Origin: Artocarpus heterophyllus
Lineage: Eukaryota; Streptophyta; Magnoliopsida; Rosales; Moraceae
Assembly: GCA_025403435.1 (NCBI GenBank)
Contig: CM046351.1
Span: 903,796 to 967,795 of the forward strand
Direction: 5' to 3'
DNA: 64,000 nucleotides
This document shows, piece by piece, positions 26,727 to 37,773 of the stretch (positions are counted from its first letter, which is position 1; every line of letters starts with the position of its first letter). The position numbers and the translations under genes are program-made. The notes under the pieces are model-generated. The model ran no database searches, had not been told where the DNA came from, and worked only from the letters and a program-made list of their open reading frames with translations.

Positions 26727-26937
26727 TGTTTTCAATAAATACATTTTCAATAAATACATTTTTAACAACAATTGATGATATGACATGTTAAGAATTTAAC
26801 TTCATCAATTATCATTTTTTAGTCAATTAAATAATTCATTATGAATGTCTGATTTATCTCATATAGTTAATAGTAACAATATTGATTCAAAATGTATCCA
26901 CTAAAACTACATCTGCATATATATGTGTGTGTGTATA
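26727..26937. repeat. Diverged duplicated segment, copy 2
   Basis: Partner of 22854-23064, about 3.9 kb away and in the same orientation, with small indels and substitutions. The two copies end at different (TA)n/(TG)n tracts. Confidence 0.55.
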
Positions 26938-28632
26938 TATATATTCTTATAAGGTAGAACAAAATGCTCAAACATGATTCACGAAGTAGCAATATGAACA
27001 AAAGTTTAGTGAGGAACTGATTTACAATAATTTCTTCCCCCCTAAACTATCTAAGGTCTCAAGAATTGACTTCAACAACCAAAGTTTGAAAGATTAGATT
27101 ATTTAGTTTAGTTTTCTTTAAGGACAAATGAAATCAACATTTGTTGACCTATTAGAATTAATCAATTCTCTAATATGGTTTTAGGTGACATAATTGCATT
27201 AGAGTTGGCATCAACATTGTTTCTTGAATTCAAACACTGACACTTTGTTTTGATCTTGGAATTCTTTATTAAGTATTGCAAAATTATTTAATTGGATCTT
27301 CGTTGGAGCACTAATCAAGCTATTTGAACTTTGGAATCAATTAATCAATATACATGCAGGTGTACCAGGCAATGTATTTGTTATGGGAATTTTTATTTGA
27401 TATAAATTTATCGACATTGTACATTTCTAAATGTCAGATTTCATAATCATATTGGAGCGAAAAATAAGTAAATAAATTTGATGAAACTTTTGATAAAAAT
27501 CTAACCATTGAGAACTGTATTATACCATTATATTGTAATATATTCTTTACCCTATCATAAAATATCCTATTCTAGAAGAACTATAAGTATACAAATTTTT
27601 TCCCTTTTTTTCAATGTGTCTCTTCTTTTAACTCCTTCCAAATAGTGTACAATACATATACATATACATATATATATATATGTATATATACATGCATATA
27701 TATTTTGGAAAAGTGCATTAATAATGATAAACACTCACGTCTTTGGATGGATTGCGGTCATTATGATTGGTTCCTGATTAATATATTTTTCTCTCTCTCT
27801 CTAATTTATCCGTTTTGCATTTGAGACTGAATAATTAACAAAAAAATGTGGGGAAAAAAAAAGAAAAGAGGGGAAGAAAGTAGTGTGGGACTAACAATGT
27901 AATAAGGTCGACTTTGCGGCCTAACAAAATTTAACGTGGGACTAATCGCGTGGTCTCTGGTTGGGGACGTCCAAAGACTAATGGTTCACATGATCATTAC
28001 ATATACTTTAATTTTTTTATTTATTTTTTAAAAAAACATTCACTCAGCCAGTGTACAGTACTACTGCCAATTCTTCTTCTTATTGGTCAATCGATAATAT
28101 CATAGATGATCATGTTTTACCCAAAAAAAAAAGGGACAAAAAAGAAGAAGAATATGACATAGATGATGAAGAAGAAGTCCAAAAGTCAGAAAACTTGCGG
28201 TTGGGAATCCAGATGATCATGATTGACAGGTTGGTTTTCCTATAGCAATCTTATTTAACCCATATAATTATAATCTTATTTATCACAAAATAGTAAAATT
28301 TAATCTAATAAGTATATTATATTTTAGACTGTGGCCTATAATTTTATAAATAACTGGGTTATAATTTTATAGGGATGAAAAAGATTTTTCTTTTTTCTTA
28401 GATGATGAGTGATTCCAAGTCATATATATACATACATATATACGTGTGTGTATATATATATATCTTCTATATATCCCATCTAAAGTTTATTAGATTTGGT
28501 CATGTTTATTCGTGGCTACAAAAATTGTTAAAAATATTCAAATAATTTGAGGTGGCGCATGTTATTATAATATGGTATGATACGCAAATGTCAAGAAGGC
28601 CTTTAAGGGGGAATTGCCCAAAATTACACAAC

Positions 28633-28636
<4 letters not shown>

Positions 28637-28674
<38 letters not shown>
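28637..28674. repeat. (TA)n microsatellite
   Basis: Uninterrupted TA run of about 38 bp. Confidence 0.95.
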
Positions 28675-28676
<2 letters not shown>

Positions 28677-28964
28677 GAATTTGACGTGTTTTTAGGGGGA
28701 AAAAAAATCTCCCAACCTTTAATTGGTAATTGATGTCGAAAGCAGTATGTAAGGTTTACACTTGTCCAGTACTTTGATTATCGACAAGAACATTTTGAGT
28801 TTAAATCAGTGTGATATGGCGATGGACAAAGTATAGGCAATCCATTAGGCAAGATCTCATATGCCACACACGGAAGTTTACCCAATATATCACCTTGGAT
28901 TTATTTCGATACATATGACACATTCTTTTCTTATGACTAGTTTTCTTTATTAAATCTCTATTTG

Positions 28965-29072
28965 GTACTTCAGTTTTAATTCATCAGTTCTGACTATAGT
29001 TATTTCAGTGAAAAACTCTCACATGCTACGGTTCTTAAACTTAAAACTTCAGTTACAACTGAAGTGCCAAAC
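28965..29072. mobile_element. MITE family 2 copy with clear inverted ends
   Basis: The left end TTTGGTACTTCAGTTTTAA is matched by the reverse complement of the right end (CAGTTACAACTGAAGTGCCA). The centre holds AAAAACTCTCACATGCTACGG, the family signature. About 108 bp, non-coding. Confidence 0.6.
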
Positions 29073-30164
29073 AGTTTATATAAAAAATTAAAAAAAAACT
29101 TTTTCATGATGAGTGTGATAAAAAATTTAAATAAATAAAAACTAAAAGAAATAGACCCAATGCTTTATCTGTTTCAATTTTTGGTTTTCTATAATAAGTT
29201 TAGTGATGGATAATTAACGGTACATTTTTAATCTAAGCTTTGAACTTAAAACCTTTTTTTTTTTCCTTTTTTTTACAAAAAAGTTGAAAATCTATTATAT
29301 TCAAGGCAAGCTTGTAAAGTTGAGAGGGTAATAATGAGTGAGCTTGTGCCTTTGCCCATCAATCATCATGGTTCGTATTAATTTACATATATATATATTG
29401 GTTATTTTCCAATCATGTGTAATGTGTCCCACAACAATAACACCGACATTTATTAGAACTTACCTCTTTTAGTGATAATGATGGATGGTTTTATTAATTA
29501 GTTGCAAACTTCCAACTTGCAACTTGCTACCGAAACTAAGGTTAACATTCGGGCCAACCAAGAAAAAAAAAGTAAATTATAATTAAAATTTTGGATTTTT
29601 TTGGTTCTTTGTTTATTTAGTTATTCAATGACATGCAGATCAACGCGATGAATAATGACTATCTAATGTTCTTGATACAATATTAGAATCTAGATCTCTC
29701 CAAGGTTTATTATTACTTGATAAGACTTGTATGAAAATTAATCAAACCTGCTTAATTTGACTAATAATTACTGCTGAATTTGTCTTCTAATTAGAATAAC
29801 AAGCTCGGCAGCACTTGATATTAACAACAACAACAACAACAATAAAGGTTCTTGAATATTTGCATAGAGTTATATTACTCACATGCATGTTCATAGTTAG
29901 CAGGGACTTCTATTACCAGCTTAAGCTAGCATGCATGGGACTGCTTAGCGAAAAATGACAATATTAGATGGCAATCAACAATTGTTAAGATTGATTTTCC
30001 TTACTAATTTTGCAATTAAGAATCTTTCTTCTACGTGACAACGATTACAACGCGCAAATACTAGTCAATAAACAGAGAAATCCACAAGATCCTTATTTTC
30101 ACATTACTATTTCTAGATTAGCATACGATGACTTTAATTGATTTGTCCCCTTCATGACTGAGGG

Positions 30165-30165
<1 letters not shown>

Positions 30166-30200
<35 letters not shown>
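30166..30200. repeat. (TA)n microsatellite
   Basis: Uninterrupted TA run of about 34 bp. Confidence 0.95.
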
Positions 30201-30203
<3 letters not shown>

Positions 30204-30694
30204 GTTAAAAAATATAGTCTACAATTCCTGTTAGATTCACACGAGCCCGTATCTTTGTTTTTCTATAAATCTCGAACTCCAATCTTCCTCCCTCCAGTCT
30301 GAAATTATGGAATAAATATAGATGGAAATTCCGTTAAGGTCTAATTCTGACCGGTAACAAATATAGGGGCTTTTAGAATATGTACATTCCATTGATTTTC
30401 TATAAAAGTACTCTGAGGATTTATTAGACTAATGTATCCAATAAAAATTTAGTTTGTTCTTGCATGAGTATATAATTCAGAAAAGCATATGTGAGTGATG
30501 CTGTATATATACATGGATTATGTATATAACGTGTATATTTACATATGTATAAGCACATATGCTAATTAAACATTTAAGTACTTATTCCCCCTTCAAAGAA
30601 GCTATTGATTTTGTATCTTTTTTGGGGAACCAATTGGCCGGTGGATACACACACGCACACACAATGACGTTTTTACGCTAATGAAGATAATTGA

Positions 30695-30698
<4 letters not shown>

Positions 30699-30741
<43 letters not shown>
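30699..30741. repeat. (TA)n microsatellite
   Basis: Uninterrupted TA run of about 43 bp, among the longest in the window. Confidence 0.95.
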
Positions 30742-30742
<1 letters not shown>

Positions 30743-31251
30743 CCTCGTTATTGTAAAAGGAAAAACATGATTCACGTACTTTTAGTCTGAGTTAAATTTG
30801 GCCAAAAATATATGAACATAGTTAATTTGCTAATAATAGTATTTTTGTGCATATATTCAGAAATAGGATCGAAACTTCGACTACTACATTTGCAGCTTAA
30901 TTAAGAATTAACTAATTATACATTTGTATGGTTTCTTGGGCAAATTATGAAAAGCAAGAAACCATGAAAATATATACGTAAACCTAAAAAATAAAAAATA
31001 AAAGAAGAAGATTTATTAAAATTCTACGTAAAGCTAGTACTTTGTCGAAAACATACATATCGAATGCGTTTTTTAAGGGGAAATATCGCGTGCATTTGAA
31101 AATGTTAATCAATCATATATATTCATTAATATAATAATCAAGCACTGGTTCAACTACCTAATTAATTAACCCAATATTTGCATTTCAAATGTCAAAGATA
31201 TATACGTCGTTTGGTCCAAATTCTTGCGTGACAAATAGCTTTATATAATAT

Positions 31252-31259
<8 letters not shown>

Positions 31260-31292
<33 letters not shown>
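31260..31292. repeat. (GA)n microsatellite
   Basis: A GA run of about 30 bp with one AAAG interruption, directly after a short TA run. Confidence 0.9.
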
Positions 31293-31294
<2 letters not shown>

Positions 31295-31949
31295 TATTTC
31301 ATAGGGCAGCTTGTGGAATTAATTAAACCATACTAAAAATATAGTGTTAATTAGTCAGTCATATACGGCACTTACGCATTGATGAAATCCACCAAAAATA
31401 TCCATACAAAAAGGAGCAAAAAGAAATATAATATATATATATATATATAAATATATAGAAAACAAAATGTATGCTATATGTGATGACGAAGTTTATACAT
31501 ATATATATATATATATTAGGAAAACATAGTCTAATGTTTGTTATAGACTTTGAAGGCTAGCTGCTCTCCAATTTCCTGAATAATATCTGTACGATACATG
31601 AATCAAGATGGGTTCATATAACATTAAAGAATGTCATATCAACATAAATATTACAAGTTCAATGACCAAAATAGCCCTATTATAATTTAGATACACTTAT
31701 ATCCGTTGTTTTGTTAGTTTTTTAATTGCTTTTTAATGTTATAAATTAATTAGTGGATAACTTATCCTTCCATTTGGTAGACGGAATTATCCAATGATAT
31801 TAATTAGACTATATTAGGGAATTAAAAATAAATTAGTTACTCAAAGTTCTTAAAAATCTCAAAAAAGAAAAAAGGGGCAAAATAGGTCTCAATATTTTAG
31901 TGAGATGTTAAAGCATTCTCCTTTGGCAAAGCTACAAACCGGAATTTAA

Positions 31950-32069
31950 GGGCCCTTTTGGTTGGATATTTGAATCACGGTTTTAATTATTTTGCTACAG
32001 TATTTTCTCTCATAAAAATTTAAATCTTCATTCAAATACTCTACTCAAATACTCAAACCAAACGGGCTC
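31950..32069. mobile_element. MITE family 1, copy C
   Basis: About 120 bp from GGGCCCTTTTGGTTGG to CAAACCAAACGGGCTC, in the same orientation as copy A. If the ends are taken one base further out on each side, the copy is flanked by TTA on both sides. Confidence 0.75.
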
Positions 32070-32139
32070 ATTATTTAAATTATAAATAGTTCAATTTTTC
32101 GTTTCTTTGCTAAAAAATTAATATATCGTATGGTATTTT

Positions 32140-32700
32140 TCTCGGTCGTTGTTAGTTTTTATAGTGCAGTCTCTTTAAGCCGATGTCGTTTTTCTAAACC
32201 ATCTTAATTATGTTTGCTCTATTACTTAGTTCTCATATCATTGTCGTTTGTCTAGTGGTCTCACAGTTTCACTCTTCAAAGTCATCGTTTTATTTTTTCT
32301 TTTTTGGACGATCTTTTTCAGAAAAGAATTGCCCTTTTAACTGTTTTTTTCTTTTTAATTCTTTGCTTAAAATTTTTGTTGTTTCTTCCAATCGTCGTTG
32401 CGGATTTTTTTTTTCCCGAATTGGTGTTTTCTACCTGTTGTCGTTTTTCATAAATTTAGACATTTTAAGGTACCGGTTTTAAATCTGAGTGTCTTTGTGC
32501 GTGTTCTTGTTTTCCTAATTTTTGTGGTCTTATGAGTCGTTGTCCTTTTTTTTATTATTCGTCGTCTCTTCACTTGATCTTCGTTTTTCATGTAATTATT
32601 CTTTTTAATAGGTGTCGTCATTTTCTAGCTATCGTTGCTTTTTGAGCTTGTCCTTTTTGCAATTTTTGTAAATCTTAAGATGTCGTTTTTGTCATAGGGA
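32140..32700. repeat. Degenerate TCGTTTTT-rich segment
   Basis: The words GTCGTTTTTC or close variants (ATCGTTTT, TCGTCGTTG, TTCGTTTTTC) recur about a dozen times at irregular 30-60 bp spacing on the plus strand. A 90-codon open frame (32210-32482) follows the pyrimidine bias and is very rich in Phe and Ser; it is not credible as a gene. Confidence 0.5.
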
Positions 32701-33552
32701 ATTACGTGATGCTTTGGGCCACAGATTGAACTTTGAAGAAGCCCAATGAAACTCTATTTGGGCCTCCATATTTGCCCAATTGTGAAGCCACGTTCGAGTT
32801 CAACTTGTCCAAACCGAGCCCAAAATTCACTTTCCTAACTTTCTATTTTCTCTTTTCTTTATTGCTAGAGAATTAGGATTAGGATTCGGAAGAAATCAAT
32901 TCTTTGATTGTGAGTTCTTTTCCCCTTTCTTTTTTTATTAAAAGATTTAATGATAGTTAAAATTGTCATATAATTCTTCCAAGCATTTGGCAGAATGCAC
33001 AAGATGAAATAACTTAGACCTGTTTAGTAGTGTTTTTAAAACGGTTTTATTTTGAAAAATGAATATTTTTAGGGAATGGTCCAAAGAGTATTTTTGAAAC
33101 GTTTTTCTAAGTGGACATTTTCAAAAACAACCGTAAAATACTTGCATTCTTTCTTTTTCAATTTTTGGACTGTTTTTAGGGGAATTTTTGGACGATTGAA
33201 AATAGTTATAGTTAGTTAAACATAGAGATAAAAATTCCCCGGGTTCAACTAGCTCGTATATCTATCGTCTATATATCCATATAGAAGAAATTGTTTTCTT
33301 GTCACAAAAACAATTTTTGGAATTATTGGATAAAGAACTTCAATGTCAGGAGAAAAGAAAGAGAGAGATTTACGTTCAATATTGTATAAATACCTTACTT
33401 TGAAAGGACATCGAATGGATAAAAAAAAAATCTTTAATTAATGAACACGATTGTACATCAAATGAATGAATAAATGCATTTCAATGTCAGAAAAAAAAAA
33501 TACAAAGGCATAAGACTAAATGCTATCATAACACAAAATTAATTACAAACAA

Positions 33553-34083
33553 TTAAATAAAAGAATCAACTTTTGCAGCCTTGTTCCCAAACAAGATCTT
33601 CAAGTCGTTCTCCAAAGGCGTTAGGTTCAAGTCCAACCATGAAACCTTGACACTACTATTAGACCTCTTCAGCACGATCGGGGCCCTCGACACGACTATA
33701 TCCTGACGTCGTGCGACATCGGGAAACCCTTGCGTCTCCATGACGGCTCTATGGCGGCGCATGTGGCCACCCAAGGCTTGCCCCATTGTGAACACCACCC
33801 CACATATGCTACACTCATGCTTTTTTGATAGCTTGGCGGGGGCCATTTTCTCCGAGTCATGATGATGACTCACAATCAGTCTAGGCTTCTTGTGGCTAGC
33901 CCGGTGGCCTCCGAGCGCCTGGAACGACGAGAAGCGACGGTTACACGTCTTACATTCGAAAACGTCAGTGGATGGTGGACAGTACTGCCTGATAGGTTGC
34001 ACCGGCAGTCCTGAAGCAAGTAGCATTAGGCATTTCGCTGTGTCAAACCCGTTATTTTCCTCTTCTTCTCTCATTCTCTTCAT
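33553..34083 (-). CDS. ZAT11: C2H2 zinc-finger transcriptional repressor, ZAT11-like
   Basis: An intronless gene for 176 residues, close to the usual size of the ZAT11/ZAT12 group. It has two plant-type C2H2 fingers, both with the QALGGH signature: C44/C47..H60/H64 and C91/C94..H107/H111. They are joined by a 26-residue linker, as in the two-fingered C1-2i class. A C-terminal EAR repression motif LDLNL is at 150-154, followed by TPLENDL and an IFG-like tail. The N-terminus has the short [10 protein letters not shown] box (16-25) of stress-responsive ZAT proteins. The order of motifs and the LTPLENDL segment fit ZAT11 better than ZAT12; that call rests on remembered family features. Expected role: nuclear DNA-binding repressor in abiotic-stress or wound responses. 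The promoter carries a TATA box and a dense group of W-boxes. Confidence 0.93.
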   Translation of the reverse strand: MKRMREEEENNGFDTAKCLMLLASGLPVQPIRQYCPPSTDVFECKTCNRRFSSFQALGGHRASHKKPRLIVSHHHDSEKMAPAKLSKKHECSICGVVFTMGQALGGHMRRHRAVMETQGFPDVARRQDIVVSRAPIVLKRSNSSVKVSWLDLNLTPLENDLKILFGNKAAKVDSFI

Positions 34084-34225
34084 GATGGAACCTGTTTAAT
34101 TACAAACTCTAGAACAAAAACTAGAAATGTTTGACAAGTAAATTGGAACGTAGAAAGAATGGTTTTGTCGTTGTTTTTGTTACAGATGGTAATGTTTAGG
34201 GTGAGACTACTGCTATAAATATTAA

Positions 34226-34233
34226 TATTTATA
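34226..34233 (-). promoter_or_regulatory. TATA box of the ZAT11-like gene
   Basis: Minus-strand TATAAATA lies about 143 bp upstream of the start codon, which predicts a leader of roughly 115 nt. It sits inside a near-palindromic AT segment. Confidence 0.6.
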
Positions 34234-34259
34234 GGCAAATGCTTTCAACTTTTCAAGAT

Positions 34260-34505
34260 TTGACTTTTGACTTTTGACTTGACTAAATTTACAAGATTGC
34301 CCCTCTTTGAGTTTGAATTTGGGCTACGTAAGATTGCGGGCAACTTGGGAGTTTGTTGAGTTTGACTTTTTCTTTGACTTGGTAAAGTTGTCATTACGTG
34401 CTTGTGCTTTGTTTGTGTGAGATACACGAAAGTATTACTGTTATCCCCCACGTGCAACCGACAGAGACGACCCGATTTTTCTTTGTTCAGTTGTACATGG
34501 TTGAC
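34260..34505 (-). promoter_or_regulatory. W-box cluster upstream of the ZAT11-like gene
   Basis: Seven plus-strand TTGAC cores start at 34260, 34267, 34274, 34279, 34362, 34374 and 34501. The first six are full TTGACT W-boxes, four of them within 24 bp. W-boxes bind WRKY factors, and the cluster lies 27-280 bp upstream of the TATA box. Regulation by WRKY proteins is inferred. Confidence 0.7.
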
Positions 34506-34751
34506 AGTTATATATATATATATATATGTTATATGTGAACATGTTAAGTAAAGCCAGTCCTTTGTGGCAACTGTGAAAGCTATATATATATATATATATA
34601 TATATTTATGTAGATATATAGACGGCATCGTTGTTGCTTCCCCAGCCGCCTCTGGGTTTTCTAGGAATGTTCTAATTATTTTTCAGAAGTAAACTATAGC
34701 ATAAAAAGCACTTTATTGTCTGTTGGATGATCCTGAGAAAATTCTTAGAGA

Positions 34752-35964
34752 GTATTTGGTATGCAGTAATCAATATGAATCATATTTTTAAAAAAATAAT
34801 TGTAAAAAGAACTAAGATTATTGCATTTGGTTATACATAAGAATCTTCTATTAAATTTCTAGAAATAATACATTACTGTATTTGGTTGTACATAAAAATC
34901 TTGTATAATTGACAAAATAATTTATAGTATTAACATTAAATATATCAATATAACATATTAGTATTAATATTAAATAATAAAATAATATTATATATAATTT
35001 AACATTAATAATACTATGAATATTAATATTATTATTATCATTATTATTTTATATTAATATAATACTTTCTTTATATTATATAAAAATATAAATTTATAAT
35101 AATCATAGAATTATTATTTAACAATATATTAATATTAAAATATTATCTATAATATATAATATATTGATATGAATATAAAGAATAATAAAAATATAATTTT
35201 TAATAATATATTATTATTTATATTAATATTAACATTAAATAAAAATATTGTTATAAAAATATTAAACTTGTTTAGTTATATTTTATATTTATAATTTATA
35301 ATTTAATATTGATATTATTGTGAATATTAATATTATAATATGATATTATATTGTGATTTTTTTATTATTAATGTTATTATTATCCTTATTATTAAATTAT
35401 AATTTCATATTGATATAATATTTATATCTATATCATATATTAATAATAATTTATAATAATAGTATGAAATTATTTTATTTTATTATTATACTATTTATAT
35501 ATATTATATTCTAATATTAATTATATTAATACATATTATATTTAGATATTGTATATGTAATATATTATATATTTTTATTATTGTTTTTAATGTTATTATT
35601 ATCATTATTATCAAATTATTATTTAATATTGATATAGTTTTTATATTTATATTGTATAAAAATATTAATTTATAATAATAATATTATTATAATAATTTAA
35701 TAATAATATAATTATTATCATCATCATCATAGAAAAAGGTGAGATTTTTATAGTTTTGAGATTCTCAGAAATATGAAAATCACCTTGTTAGGTGGGATTC
35801 AGATTACTCCATTGGGTGGGATTCAGATTACCCCAAAATAGGGTAATCAGAATCTCAGGGGAATGAGTTTCCTAAGAATCTAAAACTCAAATTAGTGCAT
35901 ACCAAACATGAAAATCTGTAAGATTCTTATTCCTACCTTAAGATTACTGCATACCAAATGCCCC
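34752..35964. mobile_element. Non-autonomous TIR transposon with an almost pure A/T core
   Basis: The left end contains ATTTGGTATGCAGTAATC (from 34754), and the right end is its inverted copy, closing ...CATACCAAATGCCCC at 35964. Flanking octamers CTTAGAGA (34744-34751) and TTTAGAGA (35965-35972) match at 7 of 8 bases, suggesting a hAT-type 8-bp target duplication. The left end seems to have lost about three terminal bases. The interior from about 34900 to 35720 consists almost only of A and T, rich in ATT/AAT words, with no coding capacity. It lies just upstream of the ZAT11-like promoter. Confidence 0.7.
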
Positions 35965-36207
35965 TTTAGAGATTAAGGGATGAGTTTTTAGAATGGGTTC
36001 TACCTTGACTTTCAAGTATTTTAAAATTTTGGTTTATGAATTGTTTTTTACTTGACAATGTTGTTCGTAAATATGTGTTTTTTAGGAATTTTAATAAAAG
36101 ACCAATACATGGACCGAACACAATACTAAAATATTAGAATCATTCTGTCTAAAACTTAATTCAAAGAATGATCAAAGTTCATTGGTACCGTTTTAAAAAA
36201 TGAAGCC

Positions 36208-36327
36208 GGGCCCATCTGGTTCGAGTATTTGAATAGAGTATTTGAATGAATATTTAAATTTTTATGAGAGAAAATACTGTAGCAAAATGATTCAAACTAT
36301 GATTCGAGTATCGAAACAAGCAAACCC
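36208..36327. mobile_element. MITE family 1, copy D (inverted orientation)
   Basis: About 120 bp from GGGCCCATCTGGTTCGAG to CGAAACAAGCAAACCC, with the core GAGAGAAAATACTGTAGCAA in the orientation of copy B. The flanks show no clear target duplication. Confidence 0.72.
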
Positions 36328-36584
36328 TAAAATTGTCAAAAAACATGAAAGTGACCAATTTGATTAGTACTTCGAGAAGTTAAGACTAAAGTTGGCATAA
36401 AGCTGACGATGATGATAGAGGTAGACTAAAAATTTGATTACTATCTTATCTACTCCGCCCACAGCAGAAGAGCATTTGAAATATTGTGCCGTTCATCCAT
36501 GGTCAGTGATGACTTTGAGCTTTCATATTTGATCTCTATGCTATAGCTTTATCATACAAAATTCAACTGCACTGAGATAGACTA

Positions 36585-36626
<42 letters not shown>

Positions 36627-37044
36627 GATAGAGTAGCATTAAGATTGAGTAACATGTCATAACAACTATTGAATGTAGCCTTGATATTTTGACGTAATAT
36701 GATAGTCTTTGAATGTTACGCCTTTTCAATTTTGGTGTTGCATTTAATAGTTATTATGTTACATCTTTTTCTTTTATATATTATGCTTAATAGACTATTT
36801 ATTTGAACGGACCACATATATATATTTGATAAAAAAAATAAAGAAAAGAGTGACCAGTGTTAATATACTCTCTTGAACATTATTAATTAAACTCTATATA
36901 CGTTGACAAGAATGTTTGCTGAAAGCTCTATAATCAAGCGCTATTACTTAAAAAGAAAGGCATTACCCTAACCCCTCTAAATGTGTTAGTGATACGGCTA
37001 TGTGGGCCATGGTCCCAAGCGTTTTAAATTAAATATTAATGCTT

Positions 37045-37195
37045 TGTTTGAGAAGCAAGTTGAAACTTAAAGTTTCAGTTTGCTATAGTATAAAGTTGTC
37101 ATATGCTATAATAATTTGTTACAGTGTAAAGCTCTCATATGCTACAACATTTAAGTTCCAACTTCAAATTCCAATTGATTTTCTAAACACAACTT
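37045..37195. mobile_element. MITE family 2 copy
   Basis: Bounded by GTTTGAGAAGCAAGTTGAAAC and its imperfect inverse near TTTTCTAAACACAAC. Inside are two signature blocks, TATAAAGTTGTCATATGCTA and TGTAAAGCTCTCATATGCTA. Confidence 0.55.
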
Positions 37196-37773
37196 AAGAT
37201 AAAATGTATGAAACTTCACATTTAATATTTTGAAAAAAAAAAAAGCTCAAATCTTTAATCACATACCTGGTGATAAAGAGACTACCATTTGATTACTCTC
37301 TTAATTTTAGATCCGATGAACAAACCATGACAAGTAAAACCAACTTCTAGTTCTAGGTGATTTGTCCAAAACATTTCAAAAAGAGGCAACATTTAAATAT
37401 TGACGTCCTTCAGCTTTCACACCATGGAAAGGAAAACGTTGAAAAGGAAAGAGCTTGGAAATTTCGTGACCCCATTTTATCTCAAAGCTCACAAAATTCT
37501 TGTTAAAACAGTTGGGCAGAAAATAAAAGGTCTCATTAATAAAATAAAATAAAATAAAATAAAAATTTCATCCATATTACTACAAATTATTTTTACGACT
37601 AGTTGTTACTATACTAATTACTAACCCTGCATTGGTCTCCAAAGACCAGTTGTATCAATGGACTAGAATACTAATATTACATACCACTCACAAACTCATC
37701 AAGTGATGAGTTTATTTTTGAATTTGTCTCCTTTTTTTTTCCTTTTCTTTTTTGAAGGCTCATTTACTTGGGG

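Larger units (their letters stand above)
20272..33552. other. Gene-poor intergenic tract
   Basis: About 13 kb with no recognisable protein or RNA gene on either strand. Open frames are under 100 codons and of low complexity. Contents seen: MITE family 1 copies near 22.1 and 31.95 kb; family 2 copies near 21.1, 23.7 and 29.0 kb; long TA runs; and a diverged duplicate pair at 22.85 and 26.73 kb. A TCGTTTTT-rich segment lies at 32.14-32.70 kb. A lineage-specific or non-coding transcript cannot be excluded by reading alone. Confidence 0.55.
35973..37773. other. Intergenic DNA with two MITE copies
   Basis: No gene recognised. Contains MITE family 1 copy D, a (TA)n run near 36588-36616, a family 2 copy at about 37045-37195 and an (AAAAT)n run near 37542-37565. 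The last part should include the kinesin 3' UTR. Confidence 0.55.
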
